A stretch of 64,000 nucleotides of DNA from Rhizorhapis suberifaciens (GTDB taxonomy: Bacteria > Pseudomonadota > Alphaproteobacteria > Sphingomonadales > Sphingomonadaceae): positions 86,873 to 150,872 of the forward strand of contig NZ_JACHOV010000011.1 of the NCBI RefSeq assembly GCF_014200045.1. The letters run 5' to 3'. The position numbers and the translations under genes are program-made. Shown here piece after piece: positions 51,753-61,002 of this stretch. The notes below the pieces were generated by a model. The model saw nothing but the letters and a program-made list of their open reading frames with translations, was not told the DNA's origin and did no database searches. Every line of letters starts with the position of its first letter. The first letter of the stretch is position 1.

Positions 51753-53987
51753 CTAAAAATTGACACCGGCGGTGGTGCCCCAGGTCCTGGGTGCGGCCGG
51801 AATATAGGGATAGCCCGTCGCACCGACTTGTGTGCCGGCGTACGAGAGGATCTTTTCGTTGGCGATGTTGCGGCTCCAGACAGATACGCTGAAACTGTCA
51901 TTCGGCTTCAGTGTCAGCTGGGAGTTCACCATATGATAGGGCGGCTGCCGCAGGAAATTGTTCGGTTCGAAATAATTGCCGCTGTTATAGTTGTAATCGG
52001 CTGATGCCGTTATCTGTCCGATAGACGTTTGGACGTTATACTGTGCCCCGAGATGCGCTGTGAATTTGGCACCATATGGTGTTCGATTGCCGGATGCGTC
52101 GATGCTGCGCAGCGGGTTGACCGAGCCGTAGGGAGGGAGGAGATTGATCGGCCCATCGGGCGCGCCCAGATAGCGGCGATAGGTCGAGTCGAGTACTGTC
52201 GCGCCGAAGTCGATCGTCAGTCCATTCGTAACGCGTACCAGCCCATCGAATTCGACCCCCCGCGTGCGCGCCTTCTGCGCATTTGCCAAAACGGTCACGT
52301 TGCCGATCAGCAACTGCACCTGGGGGTTCTTGATGTCGTACCAGAACGCGGAGATGTTGAAGCGTAGGCGGCGATCGAAAAGTTCGCTCTTCAGGCCGAT
52401 CTCATAGGCGTCGACGACCTCGGGTTTCGTGGCGTTGGGATCGAATCCGAGCAGATTGAAGACGCCCGATTTGTACCCGCGGCTGAACGACCCGAAGATC
52501 ATTGCGTCATCCGCGACCTGATAATCGACTGCGGTTCGGAACGTGAGCTTATTATCGTTGTACTTGCCCGGCGCGCTTGGAAACGACGCTACCTGAGCGT
52601 TGCTTAACGTGATCGCTGTGGACCCAGTCCCCCTGAGATCATCTTTGGTGTAGCGCAGACCGGCGGTAAGCTTGACCTTGGGCAAGACTTCCGCACTAGC
52701 CTGGGCAAAGCCCGCATAGGACTTGGCAACTTGGCGAGCTCCCAGCCTCAGTTCGTTAAGATCGCTGTCGCCAAGCACGTCGCCCGGAAAGAATTGTCGC
52801 CCCTGGAAATTCAACGCGTCGATCTTGGTCGTGGTATTGTAATAGAATAAGCCCAAGATCCACTGGATTCCGCTCCGAGCGGAATTCGCCAGCTGAAACT
52901 CTTGCGTATACTGATTGATACTGACCGGGAATTGCCCGTATCCATCAGCCCTCGGTCCATTGTCTAAGTCAAACAAAAGATCCTCTTTGTCGTGCAGGTA
53001 GGCGGAGATGCTGCTGAATTCTGCGAACCCGAGATCCTGCTTCAACTTGATGGAGCCGCCCCAAGTCTGCTGGCGAGAATGGGGATCGATGTCCGAGTTG
53101 ACATCATAAAACGCGTTTGGCGTTGCACGATCAAAGGGAGCCGACTGATAACCTTGCGAAGTGCCTGGCACGAAACTGTCTTGAGCGGAGGAGTTCGAAT
53201 AAGCATAGAAACCGCTCAGAACTATCTTCGTTCGATCGGATGGTTCGATCAGCAACTTGCTGCGAACGATAAAGTCGTCGTGATAATTGGCACGGTTGCC
53301 CGTGGCGCGATTGATGCCGTAGCCATCGCCCTGCCGGCGCCCGGCGACCGAAAGGTCGATCGCCGCTTGGTCGCCAAGTCCGGTGGTCATGTAAAGATCA
53401 CCCGTCAACGTGTTGTAATTGCCGTACCCGATATGTGCTTTCCCGCCGAAATCATGTGAAGGATCCTGCGTGATGATCTGGACGACACCTCCGCTGGCAT
53501 TGCGACCGAAGAGCGTGCCTTGCGGGCCTTTCAGGACTTCGACCCGCTCGATGTTGCTGAGAGAGAAGAAGCCGGACGAAAGCCGCGTGAAATAGACGCC
53601 GTCGACGTAAACCGCGACGCTGCCTTCGTTGCCGGGATTGTTGGCCGAATTGCCGATACCGCGCAGGAAGGGCAGAACCACACCATTCTGTACGGGAAGC
53701 GACAGGCTGGGAGCCAGACCCGCGACATCGAGAAGCGATGTCACGCCGCGCGCCTCTAGCGAGTTGGCCGTGAATGCGGTCACCGAAACGGGCACGGACT
53801 GAAGATTCTCCGATCGCTTCTGTGCCGTCACGACGATTTCTTCCAATTGGGCGCCATCCCCCTGGGCCGGCGCGTCGGGTGCGAGTACCGCAGTCTGTGC
53901 AGCTACCTGTGCAAGCGCCGGTTGTGAACCGATCACGGCCAGCACCGAAGCACCCGCCAGCAAAAGACGACAAGTCCCTCCGCTCAT
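51753..53987 (-). CDS. TonB-dependent outer-membrane receptor
   Basis: A 744-residue receptor. Signal peptide to QPALAQVAAQ (about residue 28). TonB-box-like EEIVVTAQKRSE near residue 50 is followed by the plug (TANSLEARGVTSLLDVAGLAPSLSLP; RVEVLKGPQGTLFGRNASGGVVQIITQDPS) and a long barrel ending AAPRTWGTTAGVNF. It is closely similar along its whole length to the receptor at 58732 (for example both have SNNPxVQLL-type and PPYHxVN segments), so they are paralogues. Operon with the GST gene; divergent TetR gene with a palindromic operator. Likely ligand: an aromatic or other xenobiotic, by context. Confidence 0.92.
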   Translation of the reverse strand: MSGGTCRLLLAGASVLAVIGSQPALAQVAAQTAVLAPDAPAQGDGAQLEEIVVTAQKRSENLQSVPVSVTAFTANSLEARGVTSLLDVAGLAPSLSLPVQNGVVLPFLRGIGNSANNPGNEGSVAVYVDGVYFTRLSSGFFSLSNIERVEVLKGPQGTLFGRNASGGVVQIITQDPSHDFGGKAHIGYGNYNTLTGDLYMTTGLGDQAAIDLSVAGRRQGDGYGINRATGNRANYHDDFIVRSKLLIEPSDRTKIVLSGFYAYSNSSAQDSFVPGTSQGYQSAPFDRATPNAFYDVNSDIDPHSRQQTWGGSIKLKQDLGFAEFSSISAYLHDKEDLLFDLDNGPRADGYGQFPVSINQYTQEFQLANSARSGIQWILGLFYYNTTTKIDALNFQGRQFFPGDVLGDSDLNELRLGARQVAKSYAGFAQASAEVLPKVKLTAGLRYTKDDLRGTGSTAITLSNAQVASFPSAPGKYNDNKLTFRTAVDYQVADDAMIFGSFSRGYKSGVFNLLGFDPNATKPEVVDAYEIGLKSELFDRRLRFNISAFWYDIKNPQVQLLIGNVTVLANAQKARTRGVEFDGLVRVTNGLTIDFGATVLDSTYRRYLGAPDGPINLLPPYGSVNPLRSIDASGNRTPYGAKFTAHLGAQYNVQTSIGQITASADYNYNSGNYFEPNNFLRQPPYHMVNSQLTLKPNDSFSVSVWSRNIANEKILSYAGTQVGATGYPYIPAAPRTWGTTAGVNF

Positions 53988-54097
53988 GATTTCCTCTCCC
54001 TTTGCAGATCAGCATTTTTGCCGATTCCCTAGGCGAAACACGCTCACGTCGTCATTTACCGGGACCATTCCGGTCCACTTGAGCGTTTCCCGACTCC

Positions 54098-54115
54098 CTA
54101 CCTGTCGGCAGGTAG
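54098..54115. promoter_or_regulatory. Inverted repeat, probable TetR operator
   Basis: CTACCTGTCGGCAGGTAG has perfect 7-bp arms and a 4-bp centre. It lies between the divergent TonB receptor (53987) and TetR (54185) starts. Confidence 0.72.
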
Positions 54116-54184
54116 CGATGGGGTATGACTTCCCGTATTCGATGTCAACGGCTATAACGCAATCTTGAAGGGACCGATTTAAGC

Positions 54185-54832
54185 ATGGCTGATACAAGAG
54201 ACACGATTTTGGCGGCGGCGATGCCGATCGTCCAGGCGCGTGGCTATAATGGCTTGAGTTTCCGGGAACTGGCCAAGGTCGTCGGGATCAAGAGCGCCAG
54301 CATCCATTATCATTTTCCTTCCAAGGCGGACCTCGGAGCGGCATTGGTCCGCCGATACCGCGAATATGTGCGCGACGGGTTCAGAACGATAAGCGATCAT
54401 TTGCCCGACCTCGGGGCTTGTTTGAATGCGTATGTGAATGGGTTCAGGCAGACGCTTGAAAACGGCAATCGCATGTGCCTCTGCGGTCTCCTGGGTGCAG
54501 AGTATGATGAATTGCCGGACCCCGTCAAAGACGAGATAGAAGGGTTCGTGGAAGACAATGTCACCTGGATTGCGGGCATGATCTCTGCGTCACGAGCGGT
54601 GTCCCACGAAAATGCTCGAGCGCACGCGTTGGCCATTTATGCCGCACTTTCCGGCGCGCAACTGATCGCACGGAGCAGAGGCGATATTTCGATATTCGAT
54701 GCGGTCGCGCAGAGTTATGGGACGTGTGGTCTTCTGTCGGATGGCAAGGGCGTGGAGGGACAAACGGGAAGCACCGGTAACCCGGGTCGCCGTGAACGCT
54801 GTACATCCAACGCGCAGGAGCACGGCGGATGA
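54185..54832 (+). CDS. TetR-family transcriptional regulator
   Basis: A 215-residue regulator. HTH DTILAAAMPIVQARGYNGLSFRELAKVVGIKSASIHYHFPSKADLGAALV covers about residues 6-55. The effector domain carries the Cys pair in RMCLCGLLGAEYDELPD (about 97-113), a motif of a TetR subgroup that includes electrophile-sensing NemR-like members. The C-terminal 35 residues look low in structure. Divergent from the receptor-GST operon with a palindrome in between, so it is probably its repressor. Confidence 0.87.
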   Translation: MADTRDTILAAAMPIVQARGYNGLSFRELAKVVGIKSASIHYHFPSKADLGAALVRRYREYVRDGFRTISDHLPDLGACLNAYVNGFRQTLENGNRMCLCGLLGAEYDELPDPVKDEIEGFVEDNVTWIAGMISASRAVSHENARAHALAIYAALSGAQLIARSRGDISIFDAVAQSYGTCGLLSDGKGVEGQTGSTGNPGRRERCTSNAQEHGG

Positions 54833-54844
54833 ACGAGGTTTAGT

Positions 54845-55480
54845 TTAAGAAGCGGGCCGAGCGCGGATCCGATCGATGACGGGTTGGAGCAGATCGAGAT
54901 TGTCTCGTACCAGGTGGCGCAAGTCCTTGGTCGCTCCCTCGCTGGTCCATTCGGTAATCGCCTGAACGACGGCGATCACGAGGATCGTGCGCAGCAGTCG
55001 GACCTGGCCGTCGCCGGTCGCGCGGCCGAGGCGGTGGGCGAGTTCCTCATCCACAGTATCGGTCCGATGCTCGGCCGAAGGGACGAGGTATTGGCCCCGT
55101 ATCGCGGGAACTTCCTCCAGCAGTCTCTGGGTGAGGCGGGCGTGCTCCGGACTCGTCGAGAAGTCCGTTAACATTTCGTCTATTGCGTAACGATAAGTAT
55201 CCAGTAGCGGCTCGTCACGAGGGCGTTCGGCTATTCGTTCGCCGATCCGGCGTTCGATGGCTTCGATCCCGTGGCCGAGGATTGCGTCCTTCCCCTTGAA
55301 GTGACGGAAGAGGGTGCGAAGCGAAATCCCGGCCTCTTCGCAGATGTCCTTTAGGGACATTTCGTCATATCCCTGATCGCTGAACTTTCGTAGCGCGATG
55401 CGGTGTATTTCGGCGATCAGATCGGCCCGCCGACGATCCCGAATGCCGCCCACGACATGTCCGTATTCGATTCGCTTCAC
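54845..55480 (-). CDS. TetR/AcrR-family transcriptional regulator
   Basis: About 211 residues. The HTH is RRADLIAEIHRIALRKFSDQGYDEMSLKDICEEAGISLRTLFRHFKGKDAIL (about 16-66). The helical effector domain follows. The ORF is open to 55693, but the extra N terminus has no family resemblance; GTG 55480 with AAGGGG 6 nt upstream is preferred. It is convergent with the TetR gene at 54185, ending 12 nt from its stop. Its target is unknown. A degraded fragment of a close relative is found at 61105-61160. Confidence 0.82.
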   Translation of the reverse strand: MKRIEYGHVVGGIRDRRRADLIAEIHRIALRKFSDQGYDEMSLKDICEEAGISLRTLFRHFKGKDAILGHGIEAIERRIGERIAERPRDEPLLDTYRYAIDEMLTDFSTSPEHARLTQRLLEEVPAIRGQYLVPSAEHRTDTVDEELAHRLGRATGDGQVRLLRTILVIAVVQAITEWTSEGATKDLRHLVRDNLDLLQPVIDRIRARPAS

Positions 55481-55533
55481 GATGCACCCCTTTGCCGCCG
55501 TTGTAGCACGAGATACGCTTAGGGGAACGAGTG

Positions 55534-55556
55534 TGGTGGCCAGATTTAAGCCACCA
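55534..55556. promoter_or_regulatory. Inverted repeat upstream of the minus-strand TetR gene
   Basis: TGGTGGC and GCCACCA arms (7 bp) separated by 9 bp, about 54 bp before GTG 55480. It may be the operator of this regulator; supported only by symmetry and position. Confidence 0.4.
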
Positions 55557-55767
55557 AAGGCGGCATCGACGTCGTCATCACCGACGCCGACGCGCCGAGC
55601 GCCATAGTGACACGAGAGCGGTGCTTGGCGCCCTAGGACCTGCCCCAAACTGCACAGTCGCTGGTTACGCCCGGCCCGCGCTGTGCACCGCAACGATCAG
55701 TTTATGTCCTGTCGGCTGCACAATAGGCGGACTTTCGATTCAGGGTAAGCGCAGTGCAGTGGCAATC

Positions 55768-56679
55768 TCAGCCAATCTGCTTCCGCATGTCGTTCATCCG
55801 CACGGCGAAGAAATCCAAAAAGACACGCGTCTTCGCCGGGATCAGTTTGGTGGGGGTAATTGCAGAGACCATCAACGGATCGCACTGCCATTTATCAAGC
55901 ACCGGCACCAGCCGCTTTTCCGCCACGTCGGTGGCATAGTTGCGAGTTATGCCGGCGGCGATGCCAAGTCCATGGCGCGCCAACTCGAGCCCGAGATCGT
56001 GGCTGACTGAGGCGACGCGGCCGGCCACCTCCACTGCGAAATGCTCTTGACCCCGCGACAGCGTCCAGATCGCGCGTCCCGGCTCGCGCGGCCCCACGCA
56101 AATGCATTGGTGGTCCACTAAATCGTGCGGGTGCTCGGGCAGCCCGTTGGCGGCTACGTAAGCGGGCGAGGCGAATAAGGATAAGCTAAAGGTGGCGAGC
56201 CGGCGTATCGTAAATGAGCTGTCGCGCACCGCGTTCAGGAGGATACACACGTCAAAATTGTCGGCCACGGGATCGATGTGGGTTGGCGCAGTGTCGATTT
56301 CGATGGACATGTGAGGGTAGCGGGCAGTGAACTCTGCGAGCCAAGGCGCGGCAACGTGGGTGGCGACCTCCTCGGGCATGGCAACGCGCAGCACACCGCC
56401 CGGAGTTTCGACGCGGTTGCGAATCGCCTCATGCGCAAGCCGCACGTCCTCGACAATGCGCTCGGCCCGCGCGAAATAGTTTGCACCATCCTCGGTCAAC
56501 TCGACGCGGCGGGTGGTGCGGTTAAGCAACCGGAGCCCGATCGCCGTCTCTAGTTCGGCAATGCGTCGGGATAAAGTGGAAATGGGCATATCCAGCGCCG
56601 CAGCAGCGCGGGTGAAGTTCTTTGTCCGCGCGACGGCTACGAACATATGCATGTAGCCGATCCAGTTTTGCGCCGACAT
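55768..56679 (-). CDS. LysR-family transcriptional regulator
   Basis: A 303-residue LysR protein. HTH MFVAVARTKNFTRAAAALDMPISTLSRRIAELETAIGLRLLNRTTRRVELTEDG (about 12-65), then a substrate-binding domain with PWLAEFTARYPHMSIEID. It is divergent from the flavin-dependent monooxygenase gene across 101 bp, so it is likely to regulate that gene. No operator is certain, but a TTTCGCGAAA palindrome sits in the gap. Confidence 0.92.
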   Translation of the reverse strand: MSAQNWIGYMHMFVAVARTKNFTRAAAALDMPISTLSRRIAELETAIGLRLLNRTTRRVELTEDGANYFARAERIVEDVRLAHEAIRNRVETPGGVLRVAMPEEVATHVAAPWLAEFTARYPHMSIEIDTAPTHIDPVADNFDVCILLNAVRDSSFTIRRLATFSLSLFASPAYVAANGLPEHPHDLVDHQCICVGPREPGRAIWTLSRGQEHFAVEVAGRVASVSHDLGLELARHGLGIAAGITRNYATDVAEKRLVPVLDKWQCDPLMVSAITPTKLIPAKTRVFLDFFAVRMNDMRKQIG

Positions 56680-56704
56680 AATTATCCCATCTGCGGAAAA
56701 GTGT

Positions 56705-56714
56705 TTTCGCGAAA
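56705..56714. promoter_or_regulatory. Palindrome in the LysR/monooxygenase gap
   Basis: TTTCGCGAAA is a perfect 10-bp palindrome between the divergent starts 56679 and 56781. It is short, so chance occurrence is possible. Confidence 0.3.
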
Positions 56715-56780
56715 GGCTGCCTTTTATTCCAGTGGTGCAAGGATTATCACAGCGCTAGAAAAATAAAAAGGTGAGGATAC

Positions 56781-57920
56781 ATGGCTGTAGCGTCAGGCAA
56801 CGTGGCTCCGGAAGCCGCACTTGCCGAATACCGAGCCGAGCATGTGCCGCTCTACAATACGCAGCCGCTCAAATTCGGCGTGTTCTCGGTAAATTCGAGC
56901 GGTACAGTATTCATGGCTGATCCGCCAAGTTCGTTCGCCGTAACTTGGGAGCATAGCCGCGCGATCGCCCAACAGGTTGATCGAATGGGCTTCGAGATGA
57001 TTGTCCCCGTCGCGCGCTGGCGCGGTTTCGGGGGACGAACGAACTATGCAGGCGAGAATTTCGAGACGCTGACCTATGCCGCCGGCCTCGCCGCGCAGAC
57101 TAATTACGCGATGACGTTCGCCACTGTGCATGTGAACGTCGTGAATCCGGTGGCCGCCGCCAAGGCGATCGCGACGATCGACCATATCTCGGGTGGACGC
57201 GCAGGGCTTAACATCGTGATGGGCTGGAACGAGGCCGAAATGGCGATGCTGGGCGTGACGTCGCGCCCACACGCCGACCGCTATGCCTATGGCGCGGAGT
57301 GGCTGAGGATAGTCGACGGATTGTGGGCAAACCCTGAGCCATTCGATTTTGACGGCGACTACTTCCAACTCGTTGGTTGCGAGGCGGCGCCCAAGCCGGT
57401 CCAGCCGCGTCCGGTACTCATCAACGCTGGCGGATCACCGGCTGGGATCGACTATTCGGCGCGCTACGCCGACTTCAACTACACCAGCTTCACCACACCC
57501 GAGCAGGCGAAAAGCTATTGCGCGGCGATCCGCGAGACCGCGTGGTCCAAGTACCACCGCAGGATCGGCATGCTTACGCTCGTGATCGTGGTATGCCGCG
57601 ATACCGAGGCCGAGGCGAAGGCCGCCTACCAGTCGATACTGGAGCATGGCGACTGGGAGGCAGCCAACAATTTCGCCGCCGGCATGAACGTCCAGACCTT
57701 TGGCGAGCATCTCAAGCCCGAATTCCTCGCCAAGTTTGTCGCTGGATCAGGTGGTCATGCGCTCGTCGGCACACCTGAACAGGTGGCCGAGGGGTTGCAG
57801 GTAGTGAAGGATGCGGGGATCGACGGCGTCTTTCTGGGTTTCATCGATTATGTCGAGGAACTCAAATATTTCGAGCAGCGCGTCCTGCCGCTGCTCAAGC
57901 AGCAAGGGCTGCGCCTTTAG
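56781..57920 (+). CDS. RutA-like LLM-class flavin-dependent monooxygenase
   Basis: A 379-residue luciferase-like TIM-barrel monooxygenase. It resembles RutA of pyrimidine degradation in several places: VARWRGFGGRTNYAGENFETLTYAAGLAAQT, ATIDHISGGRAGLNIVMGWNEAEM, RYAYGAEWLRIVDGLWA, DFDGDYFQLVGCEAAPKPVQPRPVLINAGGSPAG. FMNH2-dependent oxygen insertion with a partner reductase is expected. No other rut genes are nearby, so pyrimidine use is not supported; an amide, sulfone or aromatic substrate is possible. GGTGAGG lies before ATG 56781. The NTF2-like gene follows by 28 nt. Confidence 0.87.
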   Translation: MAVASGNVAPEAALAEYRAEHVPLYNTQPLKFGVFSVNSSGTVFMADPPSSFAVTWEHSRAIAQQVDRMGFEMIVPVARWRGFGGRTNYAGENFETLTYAAGLAAQTNYAMTFATVHVNVVNPVAAAKAIATIDHISGGRAGLNIVMGWNEAEMAMLGVTSRPHADRYAYGAEWLRIVDGLWANPEPFDFDGDYFQLVGCEAAPKPVQPRPVLINAGGSPAGIDYSARYADFNYTSFTTPEQAKSYCAAIRETAWSKYHRRIGMLTLVIVVCRDTEAEAKAAYQSILEHGDWEAANNFAAGMNVQTFGEHLKPEFLAKFVAGSGGHALVGTPEQVAEGLQVVKDAGIDGVFLGFIDYVEELKYFEQRVLPLLKQQGLRL

Positions 57921-57948
57921 ACACCAAAAGAAACGCTCGGAGAGAGAG

Positions 57949-58530
57949 ATGCGACAGGAAGAGATCGACATCACCATGGAGGAGCTACTCGACCGAGAGA
58001 AGATCCGCCACAATCTCGCGCGCTACAGCCGCGGTATGGACCGGCAGGATTCCGAGCTGCTCGCCTCGACCTACTGGCCAGACGGCTGGGACGATCACGG
58101 CATGATGCAGTCCACCGGCGCGAAGTTCGCCGACGCGATGGCGCTGATGTGGCCAACGATGCGAATGGGCCATATGCTCGGCCAGTCGTGCATTGAGATC
58201 CACGACAACTACGCCAATGTCGAAACCTATTTTTTCGCTTATCATCGCATCACCGAGGGCAGCGAAACCAAGGACGCTTTCCTTGGCGGTCGCTACAACG
58301 ACCGGCTTGAGAAGCGCGGCTCGGCCTGGAAGTTCATCCATCGCGTAGCGACCTATGACTGGTGCCGCGATATGGGCAAGAGCATGCCCTGGGATGATGC
58401 GGTCTTTCCATTGGGTAGCATGGGCAAACGCAACTACGGCGGCACGTCCGACGACTATAGCTGGACCCTGTTCGGCAATGAGCCTCTCGATGCGTCCGAG
58501 ATGAAGACGACGTGGGTGCCAGGGGCATAA
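57949..58530 (+). CDS. NTF2/SnoaL-like protein
   Basis: A 193-residue protein of the SnoaL-like (NTF2 fold) family: REKIRHNLARYSRGMDRQDSELLASTYWPDGWDDHG at about 15-50, then a cone-shaped beta sheet (CIEIHDNYANVETYFFAYHRI, FLGGRYNDRLEKRGSAWKFIHRVATYDWCRD). Asp/His residues in the first region resemble catalytic ones in hydratases of the family. ATG 57949 follows AGAGAGAG. Co-directional with the flavin monooxygenase gene, so it may process its product. The frame is open further upstream, but that overlaps the monooxygenase gene. Confidence 0.82.
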   Translation: MRQEEIDITMEELLDREKIRHNLARYSRGMDRQDSELLASTYWPDGWDDHGMMQSTGAKFADAMALMWPTMRMGHMLGQSCIEIHDNYANVETYFFAYHRITEGSETKDAFLGGRYNDRLEKRGSAWKFIHRVATYDWCRDMGKSMPWDDAVFPLGSMGKRNYGGTSDDYSWTLFGNEPLDASEMKTTWVPGA

Positions 58531-58731
58531 TGTTCCAGGATCCGAACATGCTGGATCGCCCAAGTACCTGATAGATGAATTGAGACTCATGCTGGTTAAG
58601 CACGTCATGAAGAACTGTCAGATAATATAGACTTCGAAGATCGGTAGTCAATCTATCACATCTTTGATCAAGGTTTCTGTAATAGCATACTAAAACAAGG
58701 TGCCGAAAAGGTTCAGACAGGGGGGATTAGA

Positions 58732-61002
58732 ATGAAGAGAGCAGCACACCCGGTGATCCTACGCGCTTCGGCGCTGGCTTTCATTTCGCTATGGGCGACA
58801 CCTGCCTTGTCGCAAACGACCGATAGCCAAGACAGTGCCCCGGCTTCCCAGTCGTCATCCGATGCTGTTTCACCTGAATTCCAGCTCGACGAGATAGTCG
58901 TAACCGCGCAGAAAAGGTCAGAAAGCCTTCAGAAAATTCCCATTGCGGTTACAGCTTTCAGCGGTCGCTCCCTTGAGGCGCGGGGTATCAACAATGTTCT
59001 CGAAGTCGCTACGCTCACGCCGGGACTTCAGTTGAGCAACGCCAGTGGAGAAGTGATCCCGTTCCTGCGGGGCGTCGGTAACACGGCCAACCCAGTTGGA
59101 AACGAAGCCAGTGTCGCGGTTTATGTCGATGGCGTTTATTTCAGCCGACTTCCATCCGGATTTTTCTCTTTAGCAAACATTGAGCGGATGGAGGTTCTGA
59201 AGGGGCCACAGGGCACGTTATTCGGTCGCAACTCCAGCGGCGGCGTTATCCAGATTATAACACCTGACCCATCGCATTCGACCTCGTTGCGCGGGCATAT
59301 TGGCTACGGTTCGTTCAGCACGGTTCATGGCGACGTTTACGCTACGACCGGGCTAGGGGAAAAAGCTGCCCTGGACATTGCGGTAGCCGGAACCAAGCAG
59401 GGCCACGGTTACGGTCGCAACATCACTTCGGGTCATCGTGCGACTTTCTCTGACGACTTCACTGCCCGCACAAAACTCTTGATTGAACTGGGCGACCGTA
59501 CGCATATCCTCTTGAGCGGCTTTTATGCGTATGCCCGGAATGGGGCGCTCGGAAACACCTATCCAGGTACGACGCAAGGCCTGCAGTCGCCTCCAATCGC
59601 CGGTACGCCGGCGTCATTCAGCGCCGCGCCGCCGCTCGATTTCTACGATCAACGGAGTGATCTGGACAATCACAACCTCGCGCGGGCGTGGGGCGGATCA
59701 CTCCGCGTCGAGCAGGAATTGGGCAATCTGCGTCTCAAGAGCATTACTGCCTATCTTCACGATAAAGAGCATCAACTCATTGATGGCGACTATGGCCCTC
59801 GCCCGAACTACCGCGCTGATTTGTTCAGCAAGGTCGAGCAGATTACTCAAGAGTTGCAGCTCTCGAATGCGCCCGGCGAAAGGCTGTCGTGGATCGTTGG
59901 ACTTTTCTACTACAACGCATCTGGAAAGTATGATCCGCTCGCATTCCAAGGTTCAGCATTCTTTCCAAACGACGTAGTAGGCGATTCCATCGTAAACAGT
60001 TTCAGCATTTACGGTCGGCAACGCGCGAAATCCTATGCTGGGTATGCGCAGGCGACTTACCCAATTCTCCCACGGCTCAAGATCACCGGCGGGGTTCGCT
60101 ACACGATGGACCGGCTTAGTGGCAGCGGTCATAATGATATCAGTGTTGCAAACGGAATAGCGTTCATTCCGGGACCGGTGGTGACAGGGCGCGACAGGAC
60201 CAACAAGTTGACCTTCAAGGTTGCGGCAGATTACGAGTTTGGTGAGAACATCCTCGGCTATGCATCATTCAGCCGAGGTTACAAATCGTCAAATTTCAAC
60301 CTGCTGCCTTTCAGCGGTGTCCCCAACAAGCCCGAGACACTCGACGCTTATGAGGTCGGGTTGAAGAGCGAGCTTTTCAATCGCAGGCTCCGGATTAATG
60401 CGGCTATATTTCGCTACGATATTGGTAACCCACAGGTGCAACTACTTAACAATGGCGCTGTGGTGCTTTCGAATGCAGACAGTTCGCGCGTGACGGGGGT
60501 CGATCTGGAGGGTGGCCTCAAAGTGACGCGAAGCTTGACGATGACGTTCGGAGCGACTTATCTAAATTCGAAATACCGACGCTATCTGGGCGCGCCGAGC
60601 GGGCCACCTAATCCCGTCGCTCCGTTTGGTTCTGTCTCGCCGCAGATCGCGATCGATGCATCCGGCAATCGCACGCCGATGGCGGCCAAGCTGACCGCTG
60701 TCGCAGGTCTGCAATATATAATGGAAACCGCGGTTGGGGCGTTGGATCTGTCGACCGATTATGCCTATAACGACGGCTTCTTTTGGGAACCGGACAACTT
60801 TCTGAACCAGAAGCCCTACCATCTCGTCAATGCACAGATCCGTTTGCGTCCCAGCGACAAGATCAGCACCGCAGCATGGGTGAAAAATCTTGTCGACGAG
60901 AAAATCGCCGTCTTCGCTGCCACTCAAGAGGGGCCATCGGGTTATCCGTTTGTTGCAGGCCCGCCGCGTACCTACGGCGTCACCTTGGGCTTCGAATTCT
61001 GA
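58732..61002 (+). CDS. TonB-dependent outer-membrane receptor
   Basis: A 756-residue receptor. Signal peptide to ATPALSQ (about residue 28), Ser/Asp-rich linker, TonB-box-like DEIVVTAQKRSE, plug (RSLEARGINNVLEVATLTPGLQLSN; RMEVLKGPQGTLFGRNSSGGVIQIITPDPS), barrel ending PPRTYGVTLGFEF. Similar to the receptor at 51753 throughout. It lies 200 bp after the NTF2-like gene, with an AT-rich gap that probably holds its own promoter. Likely imports the substrate of the neighbouring flavin monooxygenase. Confidence 0.93.
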   Translation: MKRAAHPVILRASALAFISLWATPALSQTTDSQDSAPASQSSSDAVSPEFQLDEIVVTAQKRSESLQKIPIAVTAFSGRSLEARGINNVLEVATLTPGLQLSNASGEVIPFLRGVGNTANPVGNEASVAVYVDGVYFSRLPSGFFSLANIERMEVLKGPQGTLFGRNSSGGVIQIITPDPSHSTSLRGHIGYGSFSTVHGDVYATTGLGEKAALDIAVAGTKQGHGYGRNITSGHRATFSDDFTARTKLLIELGDRTHILLSGFYAYARNGALGNTYPGTTQGLQSPPIAGTPASFSAAPPLDFYDQRSDLDNHNLARAWGGSLRVEQELGNLRLKSITAYLHDKEHQLIDGDYGPRPNYRADLFSKVEQITQELQLSNAPGERLSWIVGLFYYNASGKYDPLAFQGSAFFPNDVVGDSIVNSFSIYGRQRAKSYAGYAQATYPILPRLKITGGVRYTMDRLSGSGHNDISVANGIAFIPGPVVTGRDRTNKLTFKVAADYEFGENILGYASFSRGYKSSNFNLLPFSGVPNKPETLDAYEVGLKSELFNRRLRINAAIFRYDIGNPQVQLLNNGAVVLSNADSSRVTGVDLEGGLKVTRSLTMTFGATYLNSKYRRYLGAPSGPPNPVAPFGSVSPQIAIDASGNRTPMAAKLTAVAGLQYIMETAVGALDLSTDYAYNDGFFWEPDNFLNQKPYHLVNAQIRLRPSDKISTAAWVKNLVDEKIAVFAATQEGPSGYPFVAGPPRTYGVTLGFEF

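Noticed and set aside
55481..55693. N-terminal extension of the minus-strand TetR protein
   Set aside because: No family similarity, and a GTG with a good ribosome-binding site stands at the expected place.
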